IMG/VR virus record: IMGVR_UViG_3300050821_003375
Span: 1 to 52,050 of that record
Length of the DNA stretch: 52,050 bases
Source of the DNA: a virus
Reading direction: 5' to 3' (one strand)
The notes beneath the pieces were generated by a model. The model searched no databases. It had not been told where the DNA came from and was given only the letters and a program-made list of their open reading frames with translations. Shown here piece after piece: positions 15,628-23,708 of this stretch (position 1 is the first letter of the stretch; each line of letters starts with the position of its first letter). The position numbers and the translations under genes are program-made.

Positions 15628-16188
15628 TTACTTTGTCTTGATGTTAGCTTTTTTGAAGTAGCGAAAGCCCATCTTATCAAAAGGTGGCGTCACACCTTTT
15701 CTTAGCTTCTCATGTAAGAACGACTTAAATGTACTGGTATGTATTGATTCGAACTCATCAAAATGCACTTGATTCTTTTGCAGAAGTTCACGAAATGCTG
15801 TAGCATAAGAAAGTTGACCTCTTGTATAGTCAATTTCAAAATGCCTCTTAATAAGATCTGCACCATCATTCTTTGCTACCCAATCAATAGCATATTCTCG
15901 TTTCTCTTCACCTTTGGCAAGACTACCTTGAATCTCATCGCTAATAGTTATCTTGCCACCACCTACCATTTTGAATTCAGCAGAGCCTGCTGTCATCATA
16001 GCTCTAGGCAGATCAATTTCCTCTATTTGAGCTAGCTCTCTATTCAGTTCCTTAAGGTGCGCTTCAGCTTGTTCTATCTCAGCATGAAGCTCTAGGGCTT
16101 TTTGTGCCCATTTAGAAATGGATGATAGTTGCGCCTCGGATGGAGCTATGAATCCGAACATATCACGGACATCTTCTGTATCAGACAT
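15628..16188 (-). CDS. Conserved phage protein with coiled coil
   Basis: 186 aa. Residues 20-60 form a long acidic coiled coil (HAEIEQAEAHLKELNRELAQIEE) ending in DLPRAMMTAG. Then comes SAEFKMVGGGKITISDEIQG, a beta-hairpin segment, and a helical C-terminal half. This order (coiled coil, LP-A-M-x-G, EFKxxxG) is common in podophage and siphophage replication-region proteins of unknown function. Start overlaps the SDR stop (TGATG). Confidence 0.6.
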   Translation of the reverse strand: MSDTEDVRDMFGFIAPSEAQLSSISKWAQKALELHAEIEQAEAHLKELNRELAQIEEIDLPRAMMTAGSAEFKMVGGGKITISDEIQGSLAKGEEKREYAIDWVAKNDGADLIKRHFEIDYTRGQLSYATAFRELLQKNQVHFDEFESIHTSTFKSFLHEKLRKGVTPPFDKMGFRYFKKANIKTK

Positions 16189-16925
16189 CAGCGTTGTCCA
16201 CCTGCCATATCTATAGGATTTCCAGAAAGATAGCCTTTGTCAATAAAGAGTAAATGTTGAACTGTATCTACTATTTCAGCTTTTGTCAAAAATACTTCCC
16301 TTGGATTGTTTGCACCCCAATATTCTAACGCTTGTTCCAATGTTAACTGCCTATAGTTCATCAAATGATTAATTGTATCTTTTGTCATAGGTGCATCTAA
16401 TACATTGGAAGGGTTAATGCAATAGACGTCATATGCTTTTGGCGCTAACTCCCATGCTGCGCACCTAATGTAATGGTTCAATCCTGCTTTGGACGCACAA
16501 TACGCTGCACTTCCATTTAATACGTGATTATGTGCCATTGATCCTATAGAAATGATTTTCTTACGAAATGGTTCATCTATAGTCTGGTTTACAAATTGTT
16601 TGATCACTCTTATAGAGCCATATAGATTAACGTTGATAATTTTATCAACTTCTTCATCAGGAACTTCTTCTAACCAATCCATATATGTATATCCGTGACA
16701 CATAACTAAATCTGTAAAGCCAGTAAAATCAAAATCGTCAAGTATAACATCATATCCATCAAATGATCTAGCATCTGAGAATTTTTCTTTAATTGCTTCG
16801 CCAATAGATCCTTCCTTATATGCACCAGTAACTGCAATGAGTCTATTATCTGGTGCTCTTTTTCCAGAATGGAGAACTTTCTGTCCATCAATATAAGACT
16901 TTGAGATGGTCTCTTTAGTCATCAT
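16188..16925 (-). CDS. Short-chain dehydrogenase/reductase
   Basis: 245 aa, ATG with GGAGAAG upstream. The Rossmann nucleotide-binding segment is AVTGAYKEGSIGEAI (31-45, TGx6SIG). The structural motif NVNLYGS is at 98-104. Catalytic residues are visible: Ser129 in SIGSM and YxxxK at 142-146 (YCASK). The family uses NAD(P)H to reduce carbonyls or to process nucleotide sugars. In this block with glycosyltransferase-like proteins, a nucleotide-sugar step is plausible; not demonstrable here. Confidence 0.85.
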   Translation of the reverse strand: MMTKETISKSYIDGQKVLHSGKRAPDNRLIAVTGAYKEGSIGEAIKEKFSDARSFDGYDVILDDFDFTGFTDLVMCHGYTYMDWLEEVPDEEVDKIINVNLYGSIRVIKQFVNQTIDEPFRKKIISIGSMAHNHVLNGSAAYCASKAGLNHYIRCAAWELAPKAYDVYCINPSNVLDAPMTKDTINHLMNYRQLTLEQALEYWGANNPREVFLTKAEIVDTVQHLLFIDKGYLSGNPIDMAGGQR

Positions 16926-17112
16926 TCTTCTCCAAGATTGGTGTTGCAGTTATCAACCGTATTTCAGCGATTTCACTTTTAGTTAAATTGGGCTGCATGT
17001 ATATCCATGTACAGACAGCACAACGATCTCTTGGATCATCCATCCAAGTATAGACGTGGCAATGACAATCTATGCAGTCAAACTCTTTATAATTCACTAC
17101 GTCTTTTGCCAT
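16915..17112 (-). CDS. Small zinc-binding protein
   Basis: 65 aa from the ATG at 17112, which has GGAGG 6 bases upstream; the longer frame to 17190 lacks a site. FDCIDCHCHVYTW followed by DRCAVCTW gives two CxxC pairs plus a CHCH segment, so one structural zinc. The rest is a helical tail. It overlaps the SDR start by 11 bases. Function unknown. Confidence 0.6.
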   Translation of the reverse strand: MAKDVVNYKEFDCIDCHCHVYTWMDDPRDRCAVCTWIYMQPNLTKSEIAEIRLITATPILEKNDD

Positions 17113-17226
17113 TTTAATCCTCCAAATAGGCGCGCCAGTGAAAGCTGCCTCCCACTTTCCTGGAATTAGTCCTCGAAGCATAAGGTCCACTCACCAAGCT
17201 TCTGTAGCCTGATCGCGCCATAAATA

Positions 17227-17652
17227 TTACCGCTTGAATCTATCGTCCGTTCCTGCGTCATTTATAACATATGACTGCAAGAACATAAGTTGAGTTATGG
17301 CACATGCAAGATGCTGAAGTTGCGCATCTCCAGAAGCAGGATCAATATTTATCCCTTTCTGGAATTCAAATATATGGCGTTGCGCTTTAGCCAAACGTTC
17401 TGTCCAGCTAATTGGATTTACAGCCCAATTCCAAGCTTCTCGTTTTGCAGCGCCATACATAAGAGAACGTGATACTTCCTCAAGGGCATCTAGAGGAAGA
17501 TATGTATGATCTATCTTAGGTGGTTTAGGTTCAGGCATTGGTTCTTTAACTGGTATTGCTTCTATTTGGCGTAGAAATCTTGGCCTAGATGCTTCACCTT
17601 TTATTAGATTTTCAATGTCTATTGTTGCGCGCTCAACGTTTTCTTCAGACAT
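17227..17652 (-). CDS. dATP/dGTP diphosphohydrolase-like protein (DUF5664/MazZ-type N-terminal family)
   Basis: 141 aa from the ATG at 17652 (GGAG 7 bases upstream). The C-terminal 90 residues match the family: LPLDALEEVSRSLMYGAAKR, then NW, WTERLAKAQRHIFEFQKG, the INIDPASG loop, HLACAITQLMFL and a terminal TDDR. In all-alpha NTP pyrophosphatase relatives the acidic and His residues in these helices bind metal and nucleotide. Residues 1-50 are a Pro-rich extension. In phages with 2-aminoadenine DNA a related enzyme (MazZ) removes dATP and dGTP. No PurZ-like gene is visible in this window, so general dNTP pool control is the safer reading. Confidence 0.75.
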   Translation of the reverse strand: MSEENVERATIDIENLIKGEASRPRFLRQIEAIPVKEPMPEPKPPKIDHTYLPLDALEEVSRSLMYGAAKREAWNWAVNPISWTERLAKAQRHIFEFQKGINIDPASGDAQLQHLACAITQLMFLQSYVINDAGTDDRFKR

Positions 17653-17663
17653 GCTTTCTCCTT

Positions 17664-18491
17664 TCAAAACGCTACGTCTTTGTCATCAGGGCCTTTAGCC
17701 CTACTACCTTCAATAATAGGACCACCTTCATCCTGAGTCTGTTCGATGTCAGGACGAACCTTTTCAGTTCTAATATCTTCGTAGAATGATTTGCACATTC
17801 TAAGAAGCTGGCGATTTGGATCAATATCCATTATTAAATCGCCTTTTTCTGGACGGAATGTCGCCCAGTCTCCTTGGTCATTACTGTCGTCAACAATAAT
17901 GAGCTTCCAAGAACGCCAAAAAAGAGGTGGCTTCCAGAACTCTCCATTTGGAAGTTGGACTGTCTCCGTTTGACAGAGTGTTAGCCATTTTCTGCTATGT
18001 TTTAGATTGGTTGCTTTTAGTGGCAAGAATGAACGCTGCCATTGCGCACCATTTTGTACCAAGCAAAACCATTGCGCCTGTTCTTGAATCACATTGCCAT
18101 TAGGCAATATGTTCTCTCGTTTGTCATTCTGAGTTGTTTTAGCTAGAATGGAAGGATCATCTCCGTGGTTACCAGCTAGACCACCTCTGTTCTTTGTCCA
18201 TTCCATATATGCTGTAGCGAAATGGCAAGGAACAACAAGAATTGATTCCTTGTAAATGTCGCCAGTGGCAACATTACAAAAGTCACCAATCTCTGCGCCC
18301 TCAATAAACTCAGCTTTCTTTTTATTGAGTTGTGGAGATAGAGCTTGCAGAATGACTAGGCGAGGAATAACAACATCTTTAGCCTTGACATTCTCAGTGC
18401 CCATCCCTCCTAATTTTAGGAGTTCATCATCTAGCACAAGATTACCAGATGCGGCTGTATTCATAATGTCTCTAGCGTGTGCATCACTCAT
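17664..18491 (-). CDS. Putative single-stranded-DNA-binding-type phage protein
   Basis: 275 aa, coupled to the ligase stop (ATGA). The core has DVVIPRLVILQALSPQLNKKK, GAEIGDFCNVATGDIY and ILVVPCHFATAYMEW, a conserved phage family of unassigned function that sits in replication modules. The C-terminus is Asp-rich and ends GPDDKDVAF, similar in style to the acidic tails ending in Phe of SSB and T7 gp2.5. Aromatic residues are plentiful in the central beta-rich part. SSB-like function is inferred from tail and context between ligase and nucleotide enzyme. Confidence 0.5.
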   Translation of the reverse strand: MSDAHARDIMNTAASGNLVLDDELLKLGGMGTENVKAKDVVIPRLVILQALSPQLNKKKAEFIEGAEIGDFCNVATGDIYKESILVVPCHFATAYMEWTKNRGGLAGNHGDDPSILAKTTQNDKRENILPNGNVIQEQAQWFCLVQNGAQWQRSFLPLKATNLKHSRKWLTLCQTETVQLPNGEFWKPPLFWRSWKLIIVDDSNDQGDWATFRPEKGDLIMDIDPNRQLLRMCKSFYEDIRTEKVRPDIEQTQDEGGPIIEGSRAKGPDDKDVAF

Positions 18492-19636
18492 GCGAACAGA
18501 TCCTTTCGCGGTTTGATTCTCTCTTCCAATCCACCAAATATGTCATCATAGAACTTAATTGCTATTGGGAAACGTGGAATACCATCTGGTGTTAATGCTT
18601 GATATTTGACTGTAACTGATTTATATTTGTCTTTTTCCAATAAGAGTTGATAATTAAATTCTTGAGTGCCACTTATACCAGCTCTAAATTCTCTACCATC
18701 CGGCAAAGAACAAACAGCTATTTTCGCATATCCAGTCCATTGTCCTTGACCTTCCAATATATCTTTAAGCTCAAATTCTTGGTCAACAAATTCCTTTCTC
18801 TTCAAAAGATTATTGGTGCGCTTCTGCTCATATGGCGTATTATGCCGCACAATTTGGCCTTCATAGCCGTTAGTTAGCAATTCAATATTATATATGTTTA
18901 GTTCATCTTCTGAATTTACCCATTTAGTTGGAACAGATCTGATCATATTTATATTATGATCAAGATTGAATAATTTATCATATAGAAAACGCCATCTATC
19001 TCCAAATAAAATATTGGGATAGGTTGCATCATACATATCATATATCCAATATTCTATTAATTGTGCTGATTCTTCTAGCTCCGCAAAATCTGGCGTTGTC
19101 TTTCTAGCAAGTGAAATTATCTTATTGAAATTGTCATGCAGATCATGGTTGTATAGTTCTCCATCAAGAACTATATCAGGATATTCTACAAAGAATTCTT
19201 TCAATTCTCCCTCTATATGCGGTGTGGCAACCAATTGTCTATTGGTGCGCGACCATAGACCATCTTTATTAGCTAGGCAACGTATTCCATCTAATTTGGG
19301 TTGAGCATAACAAGGACGTTGCCAACCTGCATAAGGTTGAGCAAGCATGGGACTAATTATACTGGAGCGTTGTTCTCCAATATTCTCCTCATTAGATTTA
19401 TAGTCGCCAGTTTTCAATCTTTTTTCCATAGCTGCGGCAGCATAAAAATGCGCTTGATCATAAGCAGTATCTTGAGATCTAGGTGCAGCCCATTTCCATT
19501 CTGATACAGATATTTGTCCATCTATACGACCAGAATGGGTGCGCCAATAACCTTCATGAGGACTCTCACCTACTTCTGCCCACCAAACTCTTGTATTACC
19601 TGATGCATCCTTCTTGTACAACTTGGCCAATTCCAT
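18488..19636 (-). CDS. ATP-dependent DNA ligase
   Basis: 382 aa. Motif I AQPKLDGIR (111-119) has the adenylated Lys114. Motif Ia/III are visible as SRTNRQL and VLDGELYNH (156-163), motif IV as EGQIVRH, and motif V as LLKRKEF with the paired lysines. The C-terminal 90 residues form an OB-fold-like region. Residues 1-70 (VWWAEVGESPHEGYWRTHSG) look like a WGR-type domain, an N-terminal extension seen in some phage ligases. It seals nicks in DNA using ATP, unlike the host NAD ligase. The C-terminus RKDLFA repeats the clamp-like tag of the polymerase; the last codons are GAT CTG TTC GCA TGA in both. Confidence 0.93.
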   Translation of the reverse strand: MELAKLYKKDASGNTRVWWAEVGESPHEGYWRTHSGRIDGQISVSEWKWAAPRSQDTAYDQAHFYAAAAMEKRLKTGDYKSNEENIGEQRSSIISPMLAQPYAGWQRPCYAQPKLDGIRCLANKDGLWSRTNRQLVATPHIEGELKEFFVEYPDIVLDGELYNHDLHDNFNKIISLARKTTPDFAELEESAQLIEYWIYDMYDATYPNILFGDRWRFLYDKLFNLDHNINMIRSVPTKWVNSEDELNIYNIELLTNGYEGQIVRHNTPYEQKRTNNLLKRKEFVDQEFELKDILEGQGQWTGYAKIAVCSLPDGREFRAGISGTQEFNYQLLLEKDKYKSVTVKYQALTPDGIPRFPIAIKFYDDIFGGLEERIKPRKDLFA

Positions 19637-19716
19637 TACTCATTCCTTCCTACGGTTAGAATAGCATACTTTCCTTCGCGACGCAAGTAGAATAATAATA
19701 CATGATCTACATGTGA

Positions 19717-20130
19717 TTAAGAGGCTTTGGCTTGTTTTATCAATCTGTACACACCAATACCTGTTTGTTCAATAATTTTCTTACTCTTTAATCTGGTTAC
19801 AGAATTATTGATTGTACTTTTATTATAACCAATATTGACAAGATGCTTACTCATATCTCTCCATCGTCCTGTTTGATGTTTTTGTAAATACTCAAGAATA
19901 AAATCAGACGATGTTTTTCCAGTAGGATGTATAAAATGTTTTACTCGTTTTGGCTTTTCTAATTGTGGTGGACCTAATGCAGATATCATCTGTTGCGCAA
20001 CTTTAGAGCTTTTACCTGGTTGTATATCAGGTATTTCCTCCACATGTACATTAAGCTCATCTGGCAGTAGTTTGGCCATCATTGAGAATAAAAGCTCAGC
20101 TTGACCTGAGAACTCTATCTTATATTTCAT
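19717..20130 (-). CDS. Winged-helix DNA-binding protein
   Basis: 137 aa from the ATG at 20130 (GGAG 8 bases upstream, coupled to the previous stop). Residues 1-70 are a helical/acidic N-terminal part. Residues 75-137 form a winged helix: SDFILEYLQKHQTGRWRDMS, then STINNSVTRLKSKKII and EQTGIGVYRL as wing. Lys-rich recognition region suggests DNA binding. Likely a phage transcription regulator at the head of the leftward ligase transcript. Confidence 0.7.
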   Translation of the reverse strand: MKYKIEFSGQAELLFSMMAKLLPDELNVHVEEIPDIQPGKSSKVAQQMISALGPPQLEKPKRVKHFIHPTGKTSSDFILEYLQKHQTGRWRDMSKHLVNIGYNKSTINNSVTRLKSKKIIEQTGIGVYRLIKQAKAS

Positions 20131-20345
20131 TTTACTTCTCCTTGCTGGATTTGACGTAACACGTACAGACATTTGATACCGATATATGGTTGGTCTAATA
20201 ACCATTCATCACTCTTCTTGAATAAATCTTTCAATTCTAAATTTTGATATAAAGCAGCATGTCGTAATTGCATGATGCATTTTTTATAACCCTGTTCACT
20301 AACTGGTACAGGGCTTTTTGGAATCTTTCTCTTTGGTCTACCCAT
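20127..20345 (-). CDS. Small basic hypothetical protein
   Basis: 72 aa, AGGAG upstream, 4-base overlap with the winged-helix gene. It begins MGRPKRKIPKSP, a basic and Pro-rich arm, followed by a helical region (YKKCIMQLRHAALYQNLELKDLF). Possibly nucleic-acid binding. No family recognised. Confidence 0.55.
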   Translation of the reverse strand: MGRPKRKIPKSPVPVSEQGYKKCIMQLRHAALYQNLELKDLFKKSDEWLLDQPYIGIKCLYVLRQIQQGEVK

Positions 20346-20374
20346 TTTATTTCTCCTGATGTTTGAGAGTAAGA

Positions 20375-20408
20375 GGCGCTGCTACCGGCCCATTCCGATA
20401 GCAGCGCC
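20375..20408 (-). terminator. Hairpin before the ribosome site of 20127-20345
   Basis: A perfect 10-bp inverted repeat: GGCGCTGCTA (20375-20384) and TAGCAGCGCC (20399-20408). On the minus strand it is followed by CTCTTACTCTC, a weak U-tract. It could be an attenuator or an mRNA-stabilising hairpin; it follows the pattern stop, hairpin, ribosome site seen elsewhere in this phage. Confidence 0.45.
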
Positions 20409-20419
20409 AATACGTGACG

Positions 20420-20539
20420 TTATGAGATTTCACAGGCAATGATACCACACCCACCGAAGACCTGAATCTCATCTTGTAGTGCCAAAATAACAGGCAACCT
20501 GGAGTCACATGCGACGGCGTTATTGCTACGTCTGGCCAT
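20420..20539 (-). CDS. Possible 39-aa peptide in non-coding gap
   Basis: The 273-base gap 20346-20618 contains one small frame: MARRSNNAVACDSRLPVILA onward, ending GGCGIIACEIS. There is no good ribosome site. The region is also rich in inverted repeats, so it may instead be a structured RNA. Reported as a weak possibility. Confidence 0.2.
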   Translation of the reverse strand: MARRSNNAVACDSRLPVILALQDEIQVFGGCGIIACEIS

Positions 20540-20618
20540 GTACTGGCACAATCCTGTTACCCATCACTAGCCGGTAATCACGCGTCCGCTGCCGGGGTTT
20601 TATCCTCGGTGGGATTCT

Positions 20619-20969
20619 TCATCTTCTTTTAGCTTTCTTGAACTTGTTGTATTTCTGGATTGTTACGACATTTTGATGTCTAACAGAAGTTTTTGGCTGT
20701 TCCATTGCTGGAAAAACTTTAACTTGTTGTTTCCCATATTCAACAATACCGAGCTTGTAGCCTAATGATCGAAGAACTGCGTTGATGGTTGCTGCCTGTG
20801 GCTTCTTAGTTCTGCCATTAAACCAAGCAGATAATGTCTGGGCAGTTACACCAGAATTTTCTTCAATCCACCTATAATTCACACCGCTATCTTGATAGAC
20901 AGTCCTTATCTCATCAATTATGGGATCTTTGTCTACAAAGTTGTATGATTTGTACGTGAAGTTTGCCAC
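20619..20969 (-). CDS. XRE/Cro-type helix-turn-helix repressor
   Basis: 116 aa from the GTG at 20969, which has AGGAG 8 bases upstream; a longer frame starts at 20999 without a site. Residues 15-80 form a five-helix HTH: DEIRTVYQDSGVNYRWIEE, SGVTAQTLSAWFNGRTKKPQ, then AATINAVLRSLGYKL. The remainder is a basic tail (KYNKFKKAKRR). It is divergent from the primase unit at 21082 and faces a set of direct repeats (21001-21050), so it probably represses one or both directions, like a phage early switch. Confidence 0.78.
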   Translation of the reverse strand: MANFTYKSYNFVDKDPIIDEIRTVYQDSGVNYRWIEENSGVTAQTLSAWFNGRTKKPQAATINAVLRSLGYKLGIVEYGKQQVKVFPAMEQPKTSVRHQNVVTIQKYNKFKKAKRR

Positions 20970-21000
20970 TAGTTGTGCTCCTGCTGTGAGAGTTAACATT

Positions 21001-21050
21001 CTACTTGCGATATTCGATCTATACTTACGCCTCTACTTGCGCTATACTTA
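21001..21050. promoter_or_regulatory. Direct-repeat operator region between divergent genes
   Basis: CTACTTGCG occurs at 21001-21009 and 21033-21041, and CTATACTTA at 21019-21027 and 21042-21050. Each pair is in the same order; the first is split by 9 bases, the second is contiguous. TATACT inside the repeat can serve as a -10. The repeats lie between the HTH gene (minus) and the primase unit (plus), as expected for operator sites. Confidence 0.5.
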
Positions 21051-21081
21051 GGGCAAGAAAGTAAGAAAAGGAGAATTGGTA

Positions 21082-21303
21082 ATGCCAGAACTTTTTCCCG
21101 CAGAATTTGAATCTGCGAAGAAAGAATGGGAAACATCTAAAAAGAGGTTTGACGATGCTGTTAAGCTTTATAAAGATACATTTTCAATTCTAAGACAAGC
21201 TCAACAAGAACTTAACGAAGCCTGGGATAAATTTCAAAAACAAGAAGTAAAATTGGAAAAGGAAAACGTAGTCAATTTCCGTCCAAACAACACGGAGGAA
21301 TAA
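21082..21303 (+). CDS. Small coiled-coil protein upstream of primase
   Basis: 73 aa from the ATG at 21082 (AAGGAG 8 bases upstream; the longer frame from a TTG at 21076 is less likely). Residues 8-62 are one amphipathic helix rich in Lys/Glu (FESAKKEWETSKKRFDDAVK). Two bases separate its stop from the primase gene. Possibly a primase or replisome accessory; function not visible. Confidence 0.65.
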   Translation: MPELFPAEFESAKKEWETSKKRFDDAVKLYKDTFSILRQAQQELNEAWDKFQKQEVKLEKENVVNFRPNNTEE

Positions 21304-21304
21304 A

Positions 21305-22546
21305 ATGGAACTAAATATCAAACAATGCCTGTATTTTCTAGACCTCCTGGATCCAGGAGGTCGCCATACTATTGCAAGTGAAGCTCCATTCGGAGGTCCA
21401 CAAAACGGTCCTAAATGGGAACCAGGTTGCACCTTTGAGGCGCAACAACAGAAACAACTCATACAAGATATTCAAGAAAGACAAGATCGTAAATCAAACG
21501 TATATTATAGCGTCAATAGACCGTGCAAAGTTTCACAAAGGCAAGGTTGGTGGGGCAAGAATAATATTGATGATATTATCGCTATCAGAGCTTTAGCTTT
21601 TGACATAGATTTTACATCCTTCCAAAGAGATGCAGATCAAATCGCGTCCTTTATAGATGAGAAACTAACAGGAGATATTTGCCCATCAGTTGTTGTTAAT
21701 TCTGGGGGTGGTTTTCAGCTTGTATATTTTCTTATTGAAGCAATAGATATTCAACTATTCCGTCCAGCTAATGATGAAGTGCAAAAAGAAATAAATAATG
21801 AACTAATAAAATTTCGTTCTGGTGTAACCAATTTATCACACGATTTTGAAGCTATGCTGCGCAACATATTCCAAGATCTACCTGTCAAAGTAGACAACAT
21901 GTCCAACGTTGATCGTGTTATGCGCTTACCTGGCACTGTTAATTATCCAAAATTAGAAAAGATAGCAAAAGGACAAAAACCAGCGTTAGCTCACCTCTTA
22001 AAGGAATACTATCATAAGACTGATATACGTAAGCTACGCAGCCTAGTACCAGAGATGTCAGTACAGCGAGAAACAGTTCGTACACCATATATCCCTCGTA
22101 AAGATTCAAAATGGACAGCGTATAAGAAAGCATCAGCATGTATTGATTACATACGTGATAACCATCTAGCAGATAGTAACGAGTGGTACACACTCAATGT
22201 TATGCTACCGTTAATAGGTGCAATACATGACGACAACGAAGCTAATCAACTAACAATTGATCAAGCATTTGAACTGTTCTTAGAAGCAGTATCAGGAGGC
22301 GCACGCTACGGAACTATGGGTAGAGGCCAAGGATACTTTACACGGCAATGGAAATCGCATCGGCCAGAACTACCTAGAAATGGGACTAAAAGTCTTGGCG
22401 GTTTAATCTTTGCAGCGCAACAGAATGGGATGGTTCTTCCATGGATAAACGAAGTTAAATGGGAACCAGATTTTGAGAGACAGGCAAAAGAGCTTGGAGA
22501 AAAGATTTTGCCTGTCTCTCAGGAGGTCAAAGACCTGTTTAACTAG
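21305..22546 (+). CDS. Archaeo-eukaryotic-type primase (AEP/PrimPol-like)
   Basis: 413 aa, GGAGG upstream. The catalytic pattern of AEP primases is present: two metal-binding Asp in ALAFDIDF (100 and 102), the VVVNSGGGFQLVYFL segment (129-143) where other members have SGxGxH or SGGGxQ, and the family hallmark DRVMRLPGT (203-211). The C-terminal 150 residues are helical, like the PriCT-type extension. It would synthesise primers for the phage polymerase. It ends EVKDLFN, another DLF-type tag. It is transcribed away from the HTH repressor and opposite to its flanks. Confidence 0.82.
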   Translation: MELNIKQCLYFLDLLDPGGRHTIASEAPFGGPQNGPKWEPGCTFEAQQQKQLIQDIQERQDRKSNVYYSVNRPCKVSQRQGWWGKNNIDDIIAIRALAFDIDFTSFQRDADQIASFIDEKLTGDICPSVVVNSGGGFQLVYFLIEAIDIQLFRPANDEVQKEINNELIKFRSGVTNLSHDFEAMLRNIFQDLPVKVDNMSNVDRVMRLPGTVNYPKLEKIAKGQKPALAHLLKEYYHKTDIRKLRSLVPEMSVQRETVRTPYIPRKDSKWTAYKKASACIDYIRDNHLADSNEWYTLNVMLPLIGAIHDDNEANQLTIDQAFELFLEAVSGGARYGTMGRGQGYFTRQWKSHRPELPRNGTKSLGGLIFAAQQNGMVLPWINEVKWEPDFERQAKELGEKILPVSQEVKDLFN

Positions 22547-22790
22547 CCTCGATCTCTTCTGGAACGTTAGCAAGAATCAGAGGCGCGTATCCATCAGAAC
22601 TGCCAATCCTGGTGGATACCATCTCTAAACGCATTGTGTCCATTATCGAATTAGCAACATTGGACATTGCGTTTGCCTTGTTGGGTGTGATCCTGCTGTT
22701 CGCAAGATCATCTATACAGACTAAAAGTAGCCATCGTAAACCACGAGTGTCATTTACGATCTGTCTTGGTTTATTATTCTTTTTTCCCAC
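22539..22790 (-). CDS. Small conserved phage protein
   Basis: 83 aa, GTG start with GAGGAG 8 bases upstream, overlapping the previous gene by 17 bases and converging with the primase end by 8. Basic start (GKKNNKPRQ), then a helix ITPNKANAMSNVANSIMDTMRLEM. The pattern resembles small regulators or replication accessories of phages; no function assigned. Confidence 0.55.
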   Translation of the reverse strand: MGKKNNKPRQIVNDTRGLRWLLLVCIDDLANSRITPNKANAMSNVANSIMDTMRLEMVSTRIGSSDGYAPLILANVPEEIEAS

Positions 22791-23199
22791 GTTTGCTTCT
22801 CCTCGTCATATTACGAATCTCCCTAGTGAGATGCGTAATCTCTTCAAGTTGGTAATATTGATAATTTTCTTTTGCTGTGCAACTTTGACAGAGAATTTTT
22901 TCAGGTACTGAATATCGTATTCTTGCTGGTAATAAATTTGGCACCATACTTCTATTATAATGTCTGTTTGGATTAATTATTTTACAACAATTGTCACAAA
23001 ATATTAAATCTGTCCATAATTTTACACCATGAAATTCACACCAATGATGCCATTTTTCCTCATCATCTTCTGGAGGATATGGTGTATATAAATATTCATA
23101 ATTAGGTCTAAATGGTTTTGTTGGATTCATTATGAGTTGTCTATAATGACCTGGAAATCTTTTATATAGATGTTCATAACCTGGTTTATACTTTACCAT
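22774..23199 (-). CDS. Zinc-binding hypothetical protein
   Basis: 141 aa. Tyr/Pro-rich N-terminal half with WHHWCEFHG, followed by LIFCDNCCKI and LCQSCTA: two CxxC knuckles forming one zinc site. The C-terminus is basic (RNMTRRSKRGKKE). Possibly an HNH-like remnant, but the His/Asn catalytic pattern is incomplete. Function unknown. Confidence 0.55.
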   Translation of the reverse strand: MVKYKPGYEHLYKRFPGHYRQLIMNPTKPFRPNYEYLYTPYPPEDDEEKWHHWCEFHGVKLWTDLIFCDNCCKIINPNRHYNRSMVPNLLPARIRYSVPEKILCQSCTAKENYQYYQLEEITHLTREIRNMTRRSKRGKKE

Positions 23200-23708
23200 T
23201 ATTCCTCCAATAGTTCGATTAGCTCACTCTTCTCTCTCATGTCACCAGACCTAATCATCCATTGCTTTTCGGCAGTCATATTAGGCGGAAAAACAATGAA
23301 CGCTTCATAAGAGTCGTAACGAATCATAGACGCAATTCCTTCTGCGCCACGACGCATCATATATGCTTTGAGCTTAGGATCTTTCCAAGCATCTCGATAA
23401 TTAGCATCGCACCAAATTTGGACTACTTGAATTTGAATCTTCTTATCTCCATCTAAGGCAATAACAAAATCTGGCATCATATCTATGACGTAATGCGATC
23501 TATCTGGGCGCGCCAAATCGTGTGTATCAGCATTAACAAGCCAACGACAATTCCAAACATGGCAAGAGAATGGCATTTTGTTTGTATGATAAACAAGACA
23601 ACCCTTTATTTGTCGTTGATGCTTACAACGTGTATTAGCTGGCTTATCTATCTCTTTGACTGGTACCAATTTGCAGCAAAGAGTACAGTCTCCACATTCA
23701 CGAGTCAC
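23199..23708 (-). CDS. CxxCxxCC-type cysteine-cluster protein (YkgJ-like)
   Basis: 169 aa. The start MTRECGDCTLCCKLVPV carries the CxxCxxCC cluster, followed by CKHQRQIKGCLVY and FSCHVWNCRW, the remaining ligands of the family thought to bind zinc or an iron-sulphur centre. Coupled by TAATG to the next gene. Similar proteins occur in many phages; the role is unknown, with metal storage or redox sensing proposed for the family. Confidence 0.75.
   Translation of the reverse strand: MTRECGDCTLCCKLVPVKEIDKPANTRCKHQRQIKGCLVYHTNKMPFSCHVWNCRWLVNADTHDLARPDRSHYVIDMMPDFVIALDGDKKIQIQVVQIWCDANYRDAWKDPKLKAYMMRRGAEGIASMIRYDSYEAFIVFPPNMTAEKQWMIRSGDMREKSELIELLEE

Noticed and set aside
17114-17221. 35-codon frame between 17227 and 17112
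   Set aside because: Open frame but no ribosome site; sequence unlike other small genes here. Not enough to call.
20420-20539. Riboswitch in the 20346-20618 gap
   Set aside because: Only one clear hairpin and no alternative pairing seen; listed as weak peptide and hairpin instead.
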